Source: Marinibacterium sp. (GTDB lineage Bacteria; Pseudomonadota; Alphaproteobacteria; Rhodobacterales; Rhodobacteraceae). From it: a stretch of 64,000 nt of DNA. The stretch lies in contig JAEPNQ010000011.1 in NCBI GenBank assembly GCA_017643305.1, positions 1-64,000 on the forward strand, given 5' to 3'. A program made the translations under genes and the position numbers. Shown piece after piece: positions 20,052 to 29,474 of this stretch. Under the pieces are notes generated by a model, which made no database searches, had not been told where the DNA came from, and saw only the letters and a list, made by a program, of their open reading frames with translations. The first letter of the stretch is position 1, and every line of letters starts with the position of its first letter.

Positions 20052-21317
20052 ATGATCAGGCGCAAAACGCCAGATTTGACCGAAACAGAGGACGTTAGAC
20101 CTAAAGGGTTTGACGACTATACCCTGCGACTTGGCGACATAATGCGCGGCGAACGCGCAACCATGGGCAAATCCCTCCTCGATGTGCAACGAGAATTGCG
20201 GATCAAGGCGGCCTATATTGCTGCCATCGAAAACTGCGATCCTTCTGCATTTGATACACCAGGCTTTATTGCCGGTTACGTACGGTCCTATGCGCGCTAT
20301 CTGAACATGGACCCGGACCTGACCTACAATAGCTTCTGCGCAGAAAGCGGCTTTGCCGTGGCCCACGGCATGTCGGCTGAAGCGTCCAGCCTGAAAAAAT
20401 CCGACGAGGCCGCGCGCCCGTTGCTGAGTGCAAGTCACGATCCGTTTAAATCACCCAACACTCCGTTTGTACCCGTTTCTGACGGGTTCTTAAGCTATGT
20501 CGAACCCCGCGCGATTGGGTCGATGCTGGTGCTGGTCGGGCTGATCGGGGGGCTGGGCTTTGGTGGCTGGACCGTTTTGAAGCAGATCCAGCAGGTGCAG
20601 GTTGCCCCGGTGGAAGAAGCGCCCGTGGTGCTGACAGATCTCGACCCGCTGGAAAGCGCTATGCGCACGCTTTCTTCTGCGCCAGAAAATACCAACCCGG
20701 CGCGTAATTCTGACAACCTAGATCGGCTCTATCGCCCGCAGGCGTTGGATGTGCCGGTTCTTGTGGCCCGTGATGCCCCAATATCGTCGCTGAACCCTGA
20801 TACAGTGGGCACCTTTGGTGGCACCACTGCGCGTCGCACTGCCGTGGCCGCGCCCGACCGTCTGCCAGTGACTGAAAACGTGGCCGATGCCGCGCAGCGT
20901 ATTGTGGACCAATTGGCTGCGCCCAACTCAGGCGACAGCCCCCGCGCGATCCCGCAGGTTCTGGAAGATGCTGCGCCGGTTCTGAAAATGGTGGCGGTGC
21001 GTGTTAGTTGGGTGCAAGTCGCCTCTAATGACGGCACAGTGATTTACGAAGCGATGATGCAGCCCGGCGAAAGCTGGGTCGCTCCGCAGACCGAAGAACC
21101 GCCATTGCTGCGCACCGGGGAAAGCGGCGCGATCTATTTCGAAGTGGCTGAGAAGTTCTATGGTCCTGTCGGTGCAACCGGCGCAGTGACCAAGAACCTG
21201 CCGCTGACAATTGCAGGCCTGCAGGAAACCTATCCGCAAGTGATCTCGGGTCAGGACGCGGATTTGAACCGCTATGCAGAAGCGCAGGGTCTAAGCATTG
21301 GCGGTCTCGACAATTGA
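20052..21317 (+). CDS. RodZ-like HTH membrane protein (DUF4115)
   Basis: 421 aa from the ATG at 20052 with GGCGGCAGG just upstream; a TTG at 20031 is an alternative. N-terminal Cro/RodZ-type helix-turn-helix (LGDIMRGERATMGKSLLDVQ, then AAYIAAIENCDPSAF and GFIAGYVRSYARYL), a single transmembrane helix at about residues 155-178 (MLVLVGLIGGLGFGGW), a low-complexity linker, and a C-terminal DUF4115 domain (VRVSWVQVASNDGTVIYE...). This is the architecture of RodZ, which links MreB to the elongation machinery, but the alphaproteobacterial members are divergent. Encoded just ahead of ispG, an arrangement seen widely in bacteria. Confidence 0.82.
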   Translation: MIRRKTPDLTETEDVRPKGFDDYTLRLGDIMRGERATMGKSLLDVQRELRIKAAYIAAIENCDPSAFDTPGFIAGYVRSYARYLNMDPDLTYNSFCAESGFAVAHGMSAEASSLKKSDEAARPLLSASHDPFKSPNTPFVPVSDGFLSYVEPRAIGSMLVLVGLIGGLGFGGWTVLKQIQQVQVAPVEEAPVVLTDLDPLESAMRTLSSAPENTNPARNSDNLDRLYRPQALDVPVLVARDAPISSLNPDTVGTFGGTTARRTAVAAPDRLPVTENVADAAQRIVDQLAAPNSGDSPRAIPQVLEDAAPVLKMVAVRVSWVQVASNDGTVIYEAMMQPGESWVAPQTEEPPLLRTGESGAIYFEVAEKFYGPVGATGAVTKNLPLTIAGLQETYPQVISGQDADLNRYAEAQGLSIGGLDN

Positions 21318-21398
21318 AGCGGCCATGCGATCGCGCATTGCTGCGACGCAACAGTTGGCTTATCTCCTGTTTATGGACGTGACAAACAGGCGGACCTT

Positions 21399-22520
21399 AT
21401 GTCTCTGAACCCCGTGCGACCTTGGCGAAATATCTATCGCCGGAAATCCCGTCAGATTATGGTTGGCAATGTCCCTGTGGGCGGCGATGCGCCCATTTCC
21501 GTGCAGACGATGACCAACACGCTGACCACCGACATAGCGGCCACTGTTGCTCAGGTGCAGGCCGCCGGCGAGGCTGGGGCTGACATTGTCCGCATTTCCG
21601 TGCCCGATGAGGCCAGCGCGCGCGCATTGAAGGAAATCGTCCCGGAAAGTCCCGTCCCAATAGTGGCCGACATCCATTTCCACTACCGCCGGGGCATCGA
21701 AGCCGCCGAAGCCGGCGCCGCCTGCCTGCGGATCAACCCGGGCAATATCGGTAGCCCGGATCGCGTGCGCGAAGTTATCGCTGCGGCCCGTGACCATGGC
21801 TGTTCCATGCGCATTGGGGTCAATGCCGGATCGCTGGAAAAGCACTTGCTGGATAAATATGGCGAACCCTGCCCGGACGCGATGGTGGAAAGCGGAATGG
21901 AACATATCCGCATTCTGGAATACAATAATTTCAACAACTTCAAGATCAGTGTTAAAGCTTCCGACGTGTTCATGGCCGCTGCAGCCTACCAGGGTATTGC
22001 AGAGGCCACCGACGCGCCGATCCACCTGGGCATTACCGAAGCGGGCGGTTTGACTTCCGGCACGATCAAGTCTGCCATAGGCTTAGGCAACCTTCTGTGG
22101 ATGGGTATTGGGGACACGATCCGCGTGTCGCTGTCCGCTGACCCAGTGGAAGAGGTAAAAGTCGGCTACGAGATCCTGAAATCTCTGGGGCTGCGCCATC
22201 GCGGCGTGAACATCATTTCCTGTCCGTCCTGCGCGCGGCAAGGGTTCGACGTGATCAAGACGGTGGAGACACTGGAAAAACGGCTGGAACACATCAAGAC
22301 CCCCATGAGCCTCAGCATCATCGGCTGCGTTGTGAACGGGCCGGGCGAAGCTTTGATGACAGATGTAGGTTTCACCGGCGGTGGGGCAGGCTCAGGCATG
22401 GTTTATCTGGCAGGGCAGCAGAGCCACAAGATGTCGAACGACCAGATGGTGGATCACATTGTGGAGGAAGTGGAAAAACGCGCGGCCGAACTTGACGCGC
22501 AGAACGCCGCCGCGCCCTAA
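21399..22520 (+). CDS. ispG: 4-hydroxy-3-methylbut-2-en-1-yl diphosphate synthase
   Basis: 373 aa. Iron-sulfur enzyme of the non-mevalonate isoprenoid pathway (GcpE): converts MEcPP to HMBPP. Seen: [18 protein letters not shown] at the N-terminus, the TIM-barrel region [11 protein letters not shown] and [17 protein letters not shown], and the 4Fe-4S ligands in [11 protein letters not shown] plus a third Cys in [12 protein letters not shown]. Length is normal. It is 81 bp after the RodZ-like gene and probably shares its transcript. The 220 bp after it, before the convergent LysR gene, hold the short palindrome GTTAACGTTAAC and no gene. Confidence 0.96.
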   Translation: MSLNPVRPWRNIYRRKSRQIMVGNVPVGGDAPISVQTMTNTLTTDIAATVAQVQAAGEAGADIVRISVPDEASARALKEIVPESPVPIVADIHFHYRRGIEAAEAGAACLRINPGNIGSPDRVREVIAAARDHGCSMRIGVNAGSLEKHLLDKYGEPCPDAMVESGMEHIRILEYNNFNNFKISVKASDVFMAAAAYQGIAEATDAPIHLGITEAGGLTSGTIKSAIGLGNLLWMGIGDTIRVSLSADPVEEVKVGYEILKSLGLRHRGVNIISCPSCARQGFDVIKTVETLEKRLEHIKTPMSLSIIGCVVNGPGEALMTDVGFTGGGAGSGMVYLAGQQSHKMSNDQMVDHIVEEVEKRAAELDAQNAAAP

Positions 22521-22742
22521 TCCCGGCCTGTTTAGTCAGCCTCGGCCGATCCCACGCATCGCCCGTTAACCTGAACGGCCTTTAGCCCCCCAACAAACCG
22601 CCGCTTAGCCTGTATAATTTGAAGCCCAGTTAACGTTAACGCGGCTTTCGTACTGTGAGCCATCACCCGGATCACAGACCGGTACTTCTTTTTGGTCCAA
22701 ATACTCAAGTTTCTATGGCTCCAGAGGTGCCACGTTTGTGGC

Positions 22743-23654
22743 CTATCGCGGCAACGTATCCTCCGGCTCCGCCTGCGTGGCCAACCAATCGCGAAACCGG
22801 CGCAGGGCCGGGTCGGCGGATTTGGCCGTGGGCCAGATCAAGTAGTAATCTCCGTTGGCTTGCACCGCGCGGCCAAAGGCCACCTTGAGTTTACCCGTCG
22901 CGATATCCTCCTGCGCCAGATAATCGGGCACCAAGGCCACGCCCAGCCCGTGCAACGCGGCCTGCATGATCGTGGAAAACTGGTCATACAACGTACCCGG
23001 CACCGGAGATGGCGGCTCCATGCCTTGAGCCACGAACCATTCCGCCCAGAATTGCGGACGCGTCTGGATATGCAGCAGCGGCATGCGCAACACATCCTCC
23101 GCCGATTTTGGGGAATGCCGGGCCAGCAGATCTGGCGCGCAAACTGGCACAACCTGCTCGTATCGCAGCAGCATTTTTTCCGTGCCCGGCCAGTCTCCAT
23201 GCCCGAAATGTATCGCTGCATCAAAGGGTTCAGAGGCAAAGTTGAATGTTGAAAATCGGGTGGTCATGTTCAAAGTCAGATCACCGTGCAACCGGGCAAA
23301 TTCCGGCAGGCGGGGCACCAGCCAGCGCATCCCGAACGTGGGCAGGATCGCCAGGTTGATGGTCCCGCCCGCCGGTGTTACCTGCAACTGAACCGACGCC
23401 TGCGCGATCTGTTCCAAAGCCGGGCGGATGCGTGCGACATAGGCCTGCGCGGCGGTTGTCAGGCTGAGCCGCCGGTTGTCGCGCTGGATCAAAGCCGTAC
23501 CCAACTGTGCCTCCAACGCCTGGAACTGACGGCTGACCGCGCTTTGGGTCAACGCCATTTCGTTGGCCACATCCGTGGCGCTACCCAATCGGTCCAGCGC
23601 CTCAAGCGCGCGCAGTCCGGCAAGGGAGGGGTAAAGCCGCCGTTCGGTCGCCAT
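22743..23654 (-). CDS. LysR-family transcriptional regulator (GcvA-like)
   Basis: 303 aa. N-terminal winged helix ([22 protein letters not shown], then [13 protein letters not shown]) and a LysR effector-binding domain ([34 protein letters not shown]), characteristic of the GcvA subgroup. It is divergent from glutaryl-CoA dehydrogenase with 90 bp between, a typical arrangement for a LysR protein that controls the neighbouring gene and itself. The ligand may be glutarate, glutaryl-CoA or a precursor; this is inferred from position only. Confidence 0.85.
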   Translation of the reverse strand: MATERRLYPSLAGLRALEALDRLGSATDVANEMALTQSAVSRQFQALEAQLGTALIQRDNRRLSLTTAAQAYVARIRPALEQIAQASVQLQVTPAGGTINLAILPTFGMRWLVPRLPEFARLHGDLTLNMTTRFSTFNFASEPFDAAIHFGHGDWPGTEKMLLRYEQVVPVCAPDLLARHSPKSAEDVLRMPLLHIQTRPQFWAEWFVAQGMEPPSPVPGTLYDQFSTIMQAALHGLGVALVPDYLAQEDIATGKLKVAFGRAVQANGDYYLIWPTAKSADPALRRFRDWLATQAEPEDTLPR

Positions 23655-23668
23655 CTATGTGGTTTCCT

Positions 23669-23685
23669 CATGCTAACATGCATAT
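23669..23685. promoter_or_regulatory. Candidate LysR-type operator
   Basis: The 90-bp divergent region contains CATGCTAACATGCATAT, which includes overlapping inverted repeats (CATG-ctaa-CATG and TGC-taacat-GCA). The location midway between the LysR gene and glutaryl-CoA dehydrogenase suits a regulator operator, but the motif was chosen only because of its symmetry. Confidence 0.3.
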
Positions 23686-23744
23686 TGATCGTTTTATCAG
23701 GCGGAAAACGCAAGTTATACTACTTCAAACGGATGGAGATTCCT

Positions 23745-24971
23745 ATGAAAGACATCGACACACCCGGCCTGCGGGCCAAGGACGCCCCTGATCTTTCCAG
23801 CTTTGACTGGTCCGACCCTCTGCGGTTGACCGATCAACTGACAGAAGACGAACGCATGATCGCTGACAGCGCGCGGTCCTACGCGCAGGAAAAACTGCAG
23901 CCGCGGGTGCTGGATGCATTCATGAACGAAACCAGCGATCCCGAGATTTTTCGGGAGATGGGGGACATGGGTCTTCTGGGTGTGACCGTGCCGGAACAAT
24001 ATGGCGGGCTCGGCTCTGGCTATGTCAGCTATGGGCTTGTGGCGCGGGAAGTGGAGCGTATCGACAGTGGCTACCGGTCAATGATGTCGGTGCAATCCAG
24101 TCTCGTGATGTACCCGATCTACGCCTATGGCAGTGAAGAGCAACGCCAGAAATATCTGCCGAAACTGGCCAGCGGTGAATGGATCGGTTGTTTCGGTCTC
24201 ACCGAACCGGATGCAGGCAGCGATCCTGGCGGGATGAAAACGCGCGCCGAAAAGGTGCAGGGTGGCTATGTGCTGAACGGCTCCAAAATGTGGATCTCGA
24301 ATGCGCCGATTGCCGATGTGTTCGTAGTCTGGGCCAAATCTGATGCGCATGGCGGCAAGATCCGGGGCTTTGTGCTGGACAAGGGCACCAATGGGCTGAG
24401 TGCGCCGAAGATCGCAAAGAAGATGTCGCTGCGCGCTTCCATCACCGGGGAAATCGTGCTGGATGGCGTCGAAGTCGGCGAAGACGCGTTGTTGCCTAAT
24501 GTCGAAGGTCTGAAAGGCCCGTTTGGCTGTCTGAACCGCGCCCGTTATGGCATCAGCTGGGGCGTGATGGGCTCGGCTGAAACTTGCTGGCACGCCGCGC
24601 GGCAATACGGGCTGGACCGAAAACAGTTTGGAAAACCGTTGGCGCAGACCCAGCTGTTCCAGCGCAAACTGGCCGACATGCAGACCGAAATTTCTTTGGG
24701 TCTGCAGGCGTCGCTGCGGGTAGGGCGTTTGATGGACGAAGCCAATGCCGCGCCTGAGATGATTTCCATCGTCAAGCGCAACAACTGTGGCAAGGCGCTG
24801 GATATCGCGCGGATGGCACGGGACATGCATGGCGGCAACGGCATCAGCCTGGAATTCCAGGTAATCCGGCACATGATGAACCTTGAAACGGTCAACACTT
24901 ACGAAGGCACCCATGATGTGCACGCGCTGATCCTTGGTCGTGCGCAGACCGGGTTGCAGGCGTTTTTCTAA
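23745..24971 (+). CDS. gcdH: Glutaryl-CoA dehydrogenase
   Basis: 408 aa from the ATG at 23745 with GGAG about 9 nt upstream; the open frame extends far upstream antisense to the LysR gene and that part is not real. FAD-dependent oxidative decarboxylation of glutaryl-CoA to crotonyl-CoA in lysine/tryptophan/glutarate breakdown. Seen: [27 protein letters not shown] (typical of GCDH), [31 protein letters not shown], and the catalytic Glu387 in [16 protein letters not shown]. Electrons go to ETF. A strong terminator follows 21 bp after the stop, so it is probably monocistronic. Confidence 0.92.
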   Translation: MKDIDTPGLRAKDAPDLSSFDWSDPLRLTDQLTEDERMIADSARSYAQEKLQPRVLDAFMNETSDPEIFREMGDMGLLGVTVPEQYGGLGSGYVSYGLVAREVERIDSGYRSMMSVQSSLVMYPIYAYGSEEQRQKYLPKLASGEWIGCFGLTEPDAGSDPGGMKTRAEKVQGGYVLNGSKMWISNAPIADVFVVWAKSDAHGGKIRGFVLDKGTNGLSAPKIAKKMSLRASITGEIVLDGVEVGEDALLPNVEGLKGPFGCLNRARYGISWGVMGSAETCWHAARQYGLDRKQFGKPLAQTQLFQRKLADMQTEISLGLQASLRVGRLMDEANAAPEMISIVKRNNCGKALDIARMARDMHGGNGISLEFQVIRHMMNLETVNTYEGTHDVHALILGRAQTGLQAFF

Positions 24972-24992
24972 GTCACTTTGCAGAAGAGACAA

Positions 24993-25024
24993 AAAGGACG
25001 TGTCCAGGTCTGGACGCGTCCTTT
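24993..25024 (+). terminator. Intrinsic terminator after glutaryl-CoA dehydrogenase
   Basis: A 13-bp stem AAAGGACGTGTCC / GGACGCGTCCTTT (one G:T-type mismatch) with a 6-nt loop and T residues at its 3' side begins 21 bp after the stop codon. This is a good rho-independent terminator. Confidence 0.75.
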
Positions 25025-25034
25025 CGCATGGGAG

Positions 25035-25333
25035 CCAATCACACCATCGGTGAGGGCTGCCAAGGCATGATCTGCGGAAACAGGATCGGCATCGTGATCG
25101 CTGGCTGCAATGTACAGTTTGCGGCAGGGGACAGATGCCAGCCGGAACAGAGCCGCTTCGCGGCGGCCAACGTGGAGAGGATCTCGTCGGATACCAAAAC
25201 GACCATTGGGAACGAGATTTCATTGAAGACCTTGTTCAAGGCAGTTGTACCATTTGCCGCCGGGTCGCTGGTTGTACTGATTTTGCATTTAGATGTCGTA
25301 ACTTGGTTGTTGGGTGTCAGCGCGGGTGTGTAA
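25035..25333 (+). pseudogene. Decayed C-terminal remnant of a TRAP transporter large permease (DctM-like)
   Basis: One open frame (25028-25333) reads GIVIAGCNVQFAAG, then FAAANVERISSD, then a hydrophobic end KAVVPFAAGSLVVLILHLDVVTWLLG. This order matches the C-terminal end of DctM proteins: FGIVM..N, the TPPVG loop, LFVAxxI, then PFxxxxxxVLxLxxxxP..WLP. Here the TPPVG loop is scrambled (GDRCQPEQS), as expected from two compensating small indels, and the hydrophobic tail is partly eroded. No upstream portion of a TRAP system is present. The resemblance was judged by eye only. Confidence 0.45.
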
Positions 25334-25627
25334 CGCGTGAGGCGATTTGAGCCTGCCTAAATACGGATAATATATATTATGTTAAATATTTCTATCTGGA
25401 TAACACTTTGATCCTGCAGGTTTACAGGATGCTTCGAACAACTTAGCCAGTGCATACACCAGCAAAATTGCGAAACAACGTTCCGGCCTGCGGACTTGGC
25501 TTCACCAGAAATCCACTCTAACGTTCTTCTCAGGAGAGTCGCGACCAAAGACGCCGCGCCGTTGGGAGGAATTCGGTTTGATCACTTTTCGCGTGGTGTT
25601 CCCGCGTATTGAGCGGTGTGTGCAGTC

Positions 25628-27343
25628 ATGAATCCAATGGCTTTGGAAGATGCGGTTCAGCATGTCATAACCACCGAACCTGTGTTCGAGGTGACCTCAG
25701 CCAACATTCGCGGCACGACATACAAGGTTTTCAAGAACATACCCGGCCATGTTCGCGCGCTCATGCAGGCCTCGCGGGACGCGCAGGACAATGGCGCAGC
25801 TGAATATCTGGTCTATGGCGACGAACGCTGGACTTATGATGAATTCTGCGCCGAAACCAACCGCATGGCCCATGCGCTACAGAACGAATTGGGCGTTGGT
25901 GCGGGCGACCGTGTGGCGATTGCCATGCGCAATTGTCCAGAGCTTTTGTTCCTGTTCACCGCTATAGGATCCATCGGCGCGATCACCGTGTTTCTTAATG
26001 CCTGGTGGACGACTGAAGAACTGGAGTATGCGCTGGGTGACAGCGACGCGCGCATCGTCTTTGCCGACGATAAGCGAGTGGAGCGCCTGCTGCCCATTTC
26101 ACAGAAAAAACATATTCAAATCATTGGTGTACGTGAAGGAGCTGATCAAGCGTATGCCAATTATGCGGGTCTTCTGGCTCGGAGCACCGATGACAGCTGG
26201 CCCGAGGTCGAAATCGACACTGACGATGATTTTGTCATCATGTATTCGTCGGGTACGACCGGGCAACCCAAAGGCGTGGTGCAGACCCATCGGGGAGCGA
26301 TGAGCGCGGTTTTCACGTGGCTGATGCAGGCTGCATTGGCTCCCCTGCTCGACCCGCCCGAACCCAACGCTCCGGAACCGCCCCGGCCGGCGGTTCTGGT
26401 CGTGACGCCACTATTCCATGTGACCGCCACGCATCCTGTGTTCCTGACCAGCATGCCGGCCGGGGCCAAGCTGGCTGTCATGTCACGCTGGGATGCCGAA
26501 GAAGCGGTGCGCATCATCCGGGACAATGAAATCCGGCGGATGCTGGGGGTTCCAACACAATCGCATGATCTGATGGTCGCCGCGCGTCAGATGGGTGAAA
26601 CGCTGCCTACTCTGGAATTCCTGGGTTCCGGCGGGGCCAAGCGGCCCGCCGCGCAGGTAAGCGAATTGCAGGAAGCCTTTCCAAACGCCCAGATCGCCAC
26701 CGGTTGGGGCATGACGGAAACCAATGCAAATGGCATCGGCATGGCCGGACCGGATTATGTGGCGCGTCCGGGGGCCGCGGGCCGTCTGTATCCGCCGATC
26801 CAGGAGCTTAAATTTCTGGATGATGATGGCGATGAAATGCCATTGGGTGAGGTGGGTGAAATTACTGTAAAAAGCCCATCTAACATGAGGTGTTACCTCA
26901 ATAAACCTGAGGCAACTCTTGAAGTTTTCCGGGACGGATGGCTGCGCACCGGCGACATCGGCTATATCGACGATGACGGCATTGTTACCATCGTGGACCG
27001 GAAGAAAAATATCATCATCCGTGGCGGCGAAAACATCGCCTGTTTGGATGTTGAAGGCGCGCTGCACAAACACCCGGCCATCGCCGAAGCATGCGCGTTC
27101 CCGGTGCCGCACGAACGTTTGGGCGAGGTTGTGGGTGCGGGCGTATATTTGCGGCCCGGCATGTTGGCGAGCACGGAGGAAATCCAATCCTATCTGGCGG
27201 AACATATCGCGCATTTCAAAATTCCTGAGCATATTTGGTTCCTCGAAGGCCCCCTGCCCCGTGGTGCCACTGACAAGCTCGACCGGCGCGGTTTGCGCGC
27301 CCAATGCATCAAGTCCCTGACACCAAGCGAAAGCACCACATGA
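25628..27343 (+). CDS. AMP-binding acyl-CoA synthetase
   Basis: About 571 aa from the ATG at 25628; starts at 25616 and 25637 are also possible and no strong ribosome binding site decides. Class I adenylate-forming enzyme that activates a carboxylic acid with ATP and CoA. Seen: P-loop YSSGTTGQPKGVVQTH, the A5 motif GWGMTETN, the A7 motif LRTGDIGYIDDDG, hinge region DRKKNIIIRGGENI, and the catalytic Lys in ATDKLDRRGLR. The insertion PPEPNAPEPPRP after the P-loop region is unusual. It opens a six-gene operon of beta-oxidation-like enzymes and overlaps the next gene by 4 bp. Confidence 0.88.
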   Translation: MNPMALEDAVQHVITTEPVFEVTSANIRGTTYKVFKNIPGHVRALMQASRDAQDNGAAEYLVYGDERWTYDEFCAETNRMAHALQNELGVGAGDRVAIAMRNCPELLFLFTAIGSIGAITVFLNAWWTTEELEYALGDSDARIVFADDKRVERLLPISQKKHIQIIGVREGADQAYANYAGLLARSTDDSWPEVEIDTDDDFVIMYSSGTTGQPKGVVQTHRGAMSAVFTWLMQAALAPLLDPPEPNAPEPPRPAVLVVTPLFHVTATHPVFLTSMPAGAKLAVMSRWDAEEAVRIIRDNEIRRMLGVPTQSHDLMVAARQMGETLPTLEFLGSGGAKRPAAQVSELQEAFPNAQIATGWGMTETNANGIGMAGPDYVARPGAAGRLYPPIQELKFLDDDGDEMPLGEVGEITVKSPSNMRCYLNKPEATLEVFRDGWLRTGDIGYIDDDGIVTIVDRKKNIIIRGGENIACLDVEGALHKHPAIAEACAFPVPHERLGEVVGAGVYLRPGMLASTEEIQSYLAEHIAHFKIPEHIWFLEGPLPRGATDKLDRRGLRAQCIKSLTPSESTT

Positions 27344-28641
27344 CCCAAACAGACGACGCCGCCCTTTCCGACTATATCGCCTCCTCTGGCAAAGCCGCTT
27401 GGGAGGTGCCGGATATCACCCCCGCAACCCCGCGTCGCGAGGTGCGCAACGTGGGGATCATTGGTGCGGGCACCATGGGCGGCGGCATTTCAATGAACTT
27501 TGCCACGGCGGGCTATAACATCCGTATCGTGGAAACCACGCAAGAGGCGCTGGATCGTGGGCTGGCCGTTGTGCGCGGCAACTACCAGCGCAGCGCTGAC
27601 CGGGGTCGGTTCCCGGTGGAAGAGGTCGACATTCGCATGGGTCGCTATGACGGGCGTCTTGCGCTGGCCGATCTGGCCGATTGCGATATGGTGATCGAAG
27701 CCGTGTTCGAAAACATGGACCTGAAGAAACAGATCTTTACCGAGCTTGATCGCGTGATGAAGCCCGGCGCTATTCTGGCGACCAACACATCGGCCCTGGA
27801 TATTGATGAGATTGCCAGCGTAACGTCACGGCCCGAAGACGTGATTGGCATGCATTTCTTTTCACCTGCCAACGTCATGAAGCTGCTTGAAATTGTCCGT
27901 GCCGAGAAAACGGCTTCGGACGTTCTGGCCACGAGCCTGGATATCGCGCGGGAAATCAACAAGATCGCCGTTGTTGTTGGTGTTTGCCCGGGATTCGTGG
28001 GCAACCGCATTCTCTTTGCCCGGCAGGATCAGGCCAACAAACTGGTCTACCAAGGCATCATGCCATGGAACGTGGACGCCGCGTTAAACGCCTTCGGGTT
28101 CAAGATGGGTCCGTTTCAGATGGCTGATCTTGCCGGTCTGGACATCGGCTGGTCCAAGGGGGCCAAAACCACCAACCCTATCCGCGACGCGCTATGTGAA
28201 ATGGACCGGCGCGGGCAGAAGACGAAGGCGGGCTATTACGATTACGACGAAAACCGCACGCCCCTGCCCTCTGACGTGACGGCTGGCATCATCCGTGACA
28301 TCACCGGGGCTGAACCTGCCAAGATGCCGCAGGAATATATCATCGACATCTGCATCTGTCCGATGATCAATGAGGCGGTGAAAATCCTCGAAGAAAACAA
28401 GGCGCAGCGACCGGGCGATGTGGATGTGGTCTGGCTCAATGGCTATGGCTGGCCTGCGGACAAGGGCGGGCCGATGTATTACGGTGACATGATCGGCGCG
28501 CAGAAGGTGCTGGACGTGATGCAAAAACTGGCGGCGGAAGACCCCAATTTAGCGCCCGCCAAAACACTTGAGGATCTTGCTGCAAATGGCGGGAAATTCA
28601 CGAAAATAGACACCGGTGGTTTGAAAACCGATCGCGCGTAA
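27340..28641 (+). CDS. 3-hydroxyacyl-CoA dehydrogenase
   Basis: 433 aa from the ATG at 27340 (ATGA overlap with the synthetase stop). NAD-binding domain with VGIIGAGTMGGGIS near residue 40, the catalytic HFFSPANVMKLLEIVR region (His) and GFVGNRI, followed by two C-terminal 3HCDH helical domains (GPFQMADLAGLDIGW). It corresponds to the dehydrogenase half of FadB/FadJ without the hydratase half, which is supplied by the next gene. Oxidises a 3-hydroxyacyl-CoA to the 3-ketoacyl-CoA. An N-terminal extension of about 35 residues precedes the Rossmann motif. Confidence 0.9.
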   Translation: MTQTDDAALSDYIASSGKAAWEVPDITPATPRREVRNVGIIGAGTMGGGISMNFATAGYNIRIVETTQEALDRGLAVVRGNYQRSADRGRFPVEEVDIRMGRYDGRLALADLADCDMVIEAVFENMDLKKQIFTELDRVMKPGAILATNTSALDIDEIASVTSRPEDVIGMHFFSPANVMKLLEIVRAEKTASDVLATSLDIAREINKIAVVVGVCPGFVGNRILFARQDQANKLVYQGIMPWNVDAALNAFGFKMGPFQMADLAGLDIGWSKGAKTTNPIRDALCEMDRRGQKTKAGYYDYDENRTPLPSDVTAGIIRDITGAEPAKMPQEYIIDICICPMINEAVKILEENKAQRPGDVDVVWLNGYGWPADKGGPMYYGDMIGAQKVLDVMQKLAAEDPNLAPAKTLEDLAANGGKFTKIDTGGLKTDRA

Positions 28642-28651
28642 GGAGGAGAAT

Positions 28652-29437
28652 ATGAGCTACGAATTCATTACTACGGAACAGCGCGGCAATGTTCTATTGG
28701 TCACCATGAACCGACCCGAGGTTTATAACGCCGTGCACTACCCGATGCATGTGGAGATGTCCGATTGCTGGGACGCGTTTGCAGCCGCTGAAGACCAGTG
28801 GGTCGCGGTGCTGACCGGTGCGGGCGACAAGGCGTTCACCGCCGGGAATGACCTGAAATACACGGCTTCTGGCGCGCCCGACGCGCGCAAGGGGCTTCCT
28901 CCCAAGGGTTTTTCCGGGCTCAGCTCCCGCTTTGATCTGGAAAAGCCGATCATCGCGGCGGTGAACGGGTTCGCCATGGGCGGTGGGTTCGAAACCGCGC
29001 TGAGCTGCGACATCATCATCGCATCTGAACAGGCGAAATTCGCATTGCCGGAGGTCAAGGTGGGCTTCTTCGCCTCTGCCTCAGGCGTACAGCGGCTGAG
29101 CCGTTACATTGGCCGCCTTGCTGCGCAGGAAATGATGATCACCGGACGCACGATTATGGCGGACGAAGCGCTGAAACTTGGCTGCTGCAACGAAGTGGTA
29201 CCGCATGACCAGTTGATGGACCGCGCCATGGAACTGGCCGCAGAGATCGCCAACGTGTCGCCATCGTCCGTCAAGGCGACAAAACGCATCCTGAATTCCA
29301 TGGCCGTCGCCGACGGCCTGCCGGAAAGCCTCGACTATTCGCGCGAGGTGCAAACCGATCTCGCCAAAACTGAAGACTTCAGGGAAGGTGTCCAAGCCTT
29401 TGTTGAAAAACGCAAACCCAATTGGGTGAACCGCTAG
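28652..29437 (+). CDS. Enoyl-CoA hydratase/isomerase family protein (CaiD-like)
   Basis: 261 aa. Crotonase fold with the oxyanion-hole motifs FTAGNDLKYTA and AVNGFAMGGGFETAL. An acidic residue in FALPEVKVGFFAS occupies the position of a catalytic Glu. The sequence resembles carnitinyl-CoA dehydratase-type members as well as general enoyl-CoA hydratases, so the substrate is open. GGAGGAG precedes the ATG by 5 nt. Lies between the hydroxyacyl-CoA dehydrogenase (10 bp upstream) and the acyl-CoA dehydrogenase (37 bp downstream). Confidence 0.85.
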   Translation: MSYEFITTEQRGNVLLVTMNRPEVYNAVHYPMHVEMSDCWDAFAAAEDQWVAVLTGAGDKAFTAGNDLKYTASGAPDARKGLPPKGFSGLSSRFDLEKPIIAAVNGFAMGGGFETALSCDIIIASEQAKFALPEVKVGFFASASGVQRLSRYIGRLAAQEMMITGRTIMADEALKLGCCNEVVPHDQLMDRAMELAAEIANVSPSSVKATKRILNSMAVADGLPESLDYSREVQTDLAKTEDFREGVQAFVEKRKPNWVNR

Positions 29438-29474
29438 GTCACCTGTCCGATATTCTGATACGAAGGAGAACCGT

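Noticed and set aside
22627..22642. GTTAACGTTAAC as a CtrA site
   Set aside because: The two TTAAC-like halves are not spaced by the seven bases CtrA needs, and the site lies between convergent gene ends.
23286..23744. N-terminal extension of glutaryl-CoA dehydrogenase
   Set aside because: This part overlaps the LysR gene on the other strand and is not similar to the family; the ATG at 23745 gives the normal length.
24078..25223. 381-aa open frame on the minus strand
   Set aside because: Antisense to glutaryl-CoA dehydrogenase, with no domain; only the last 250 bp extend beyond it.
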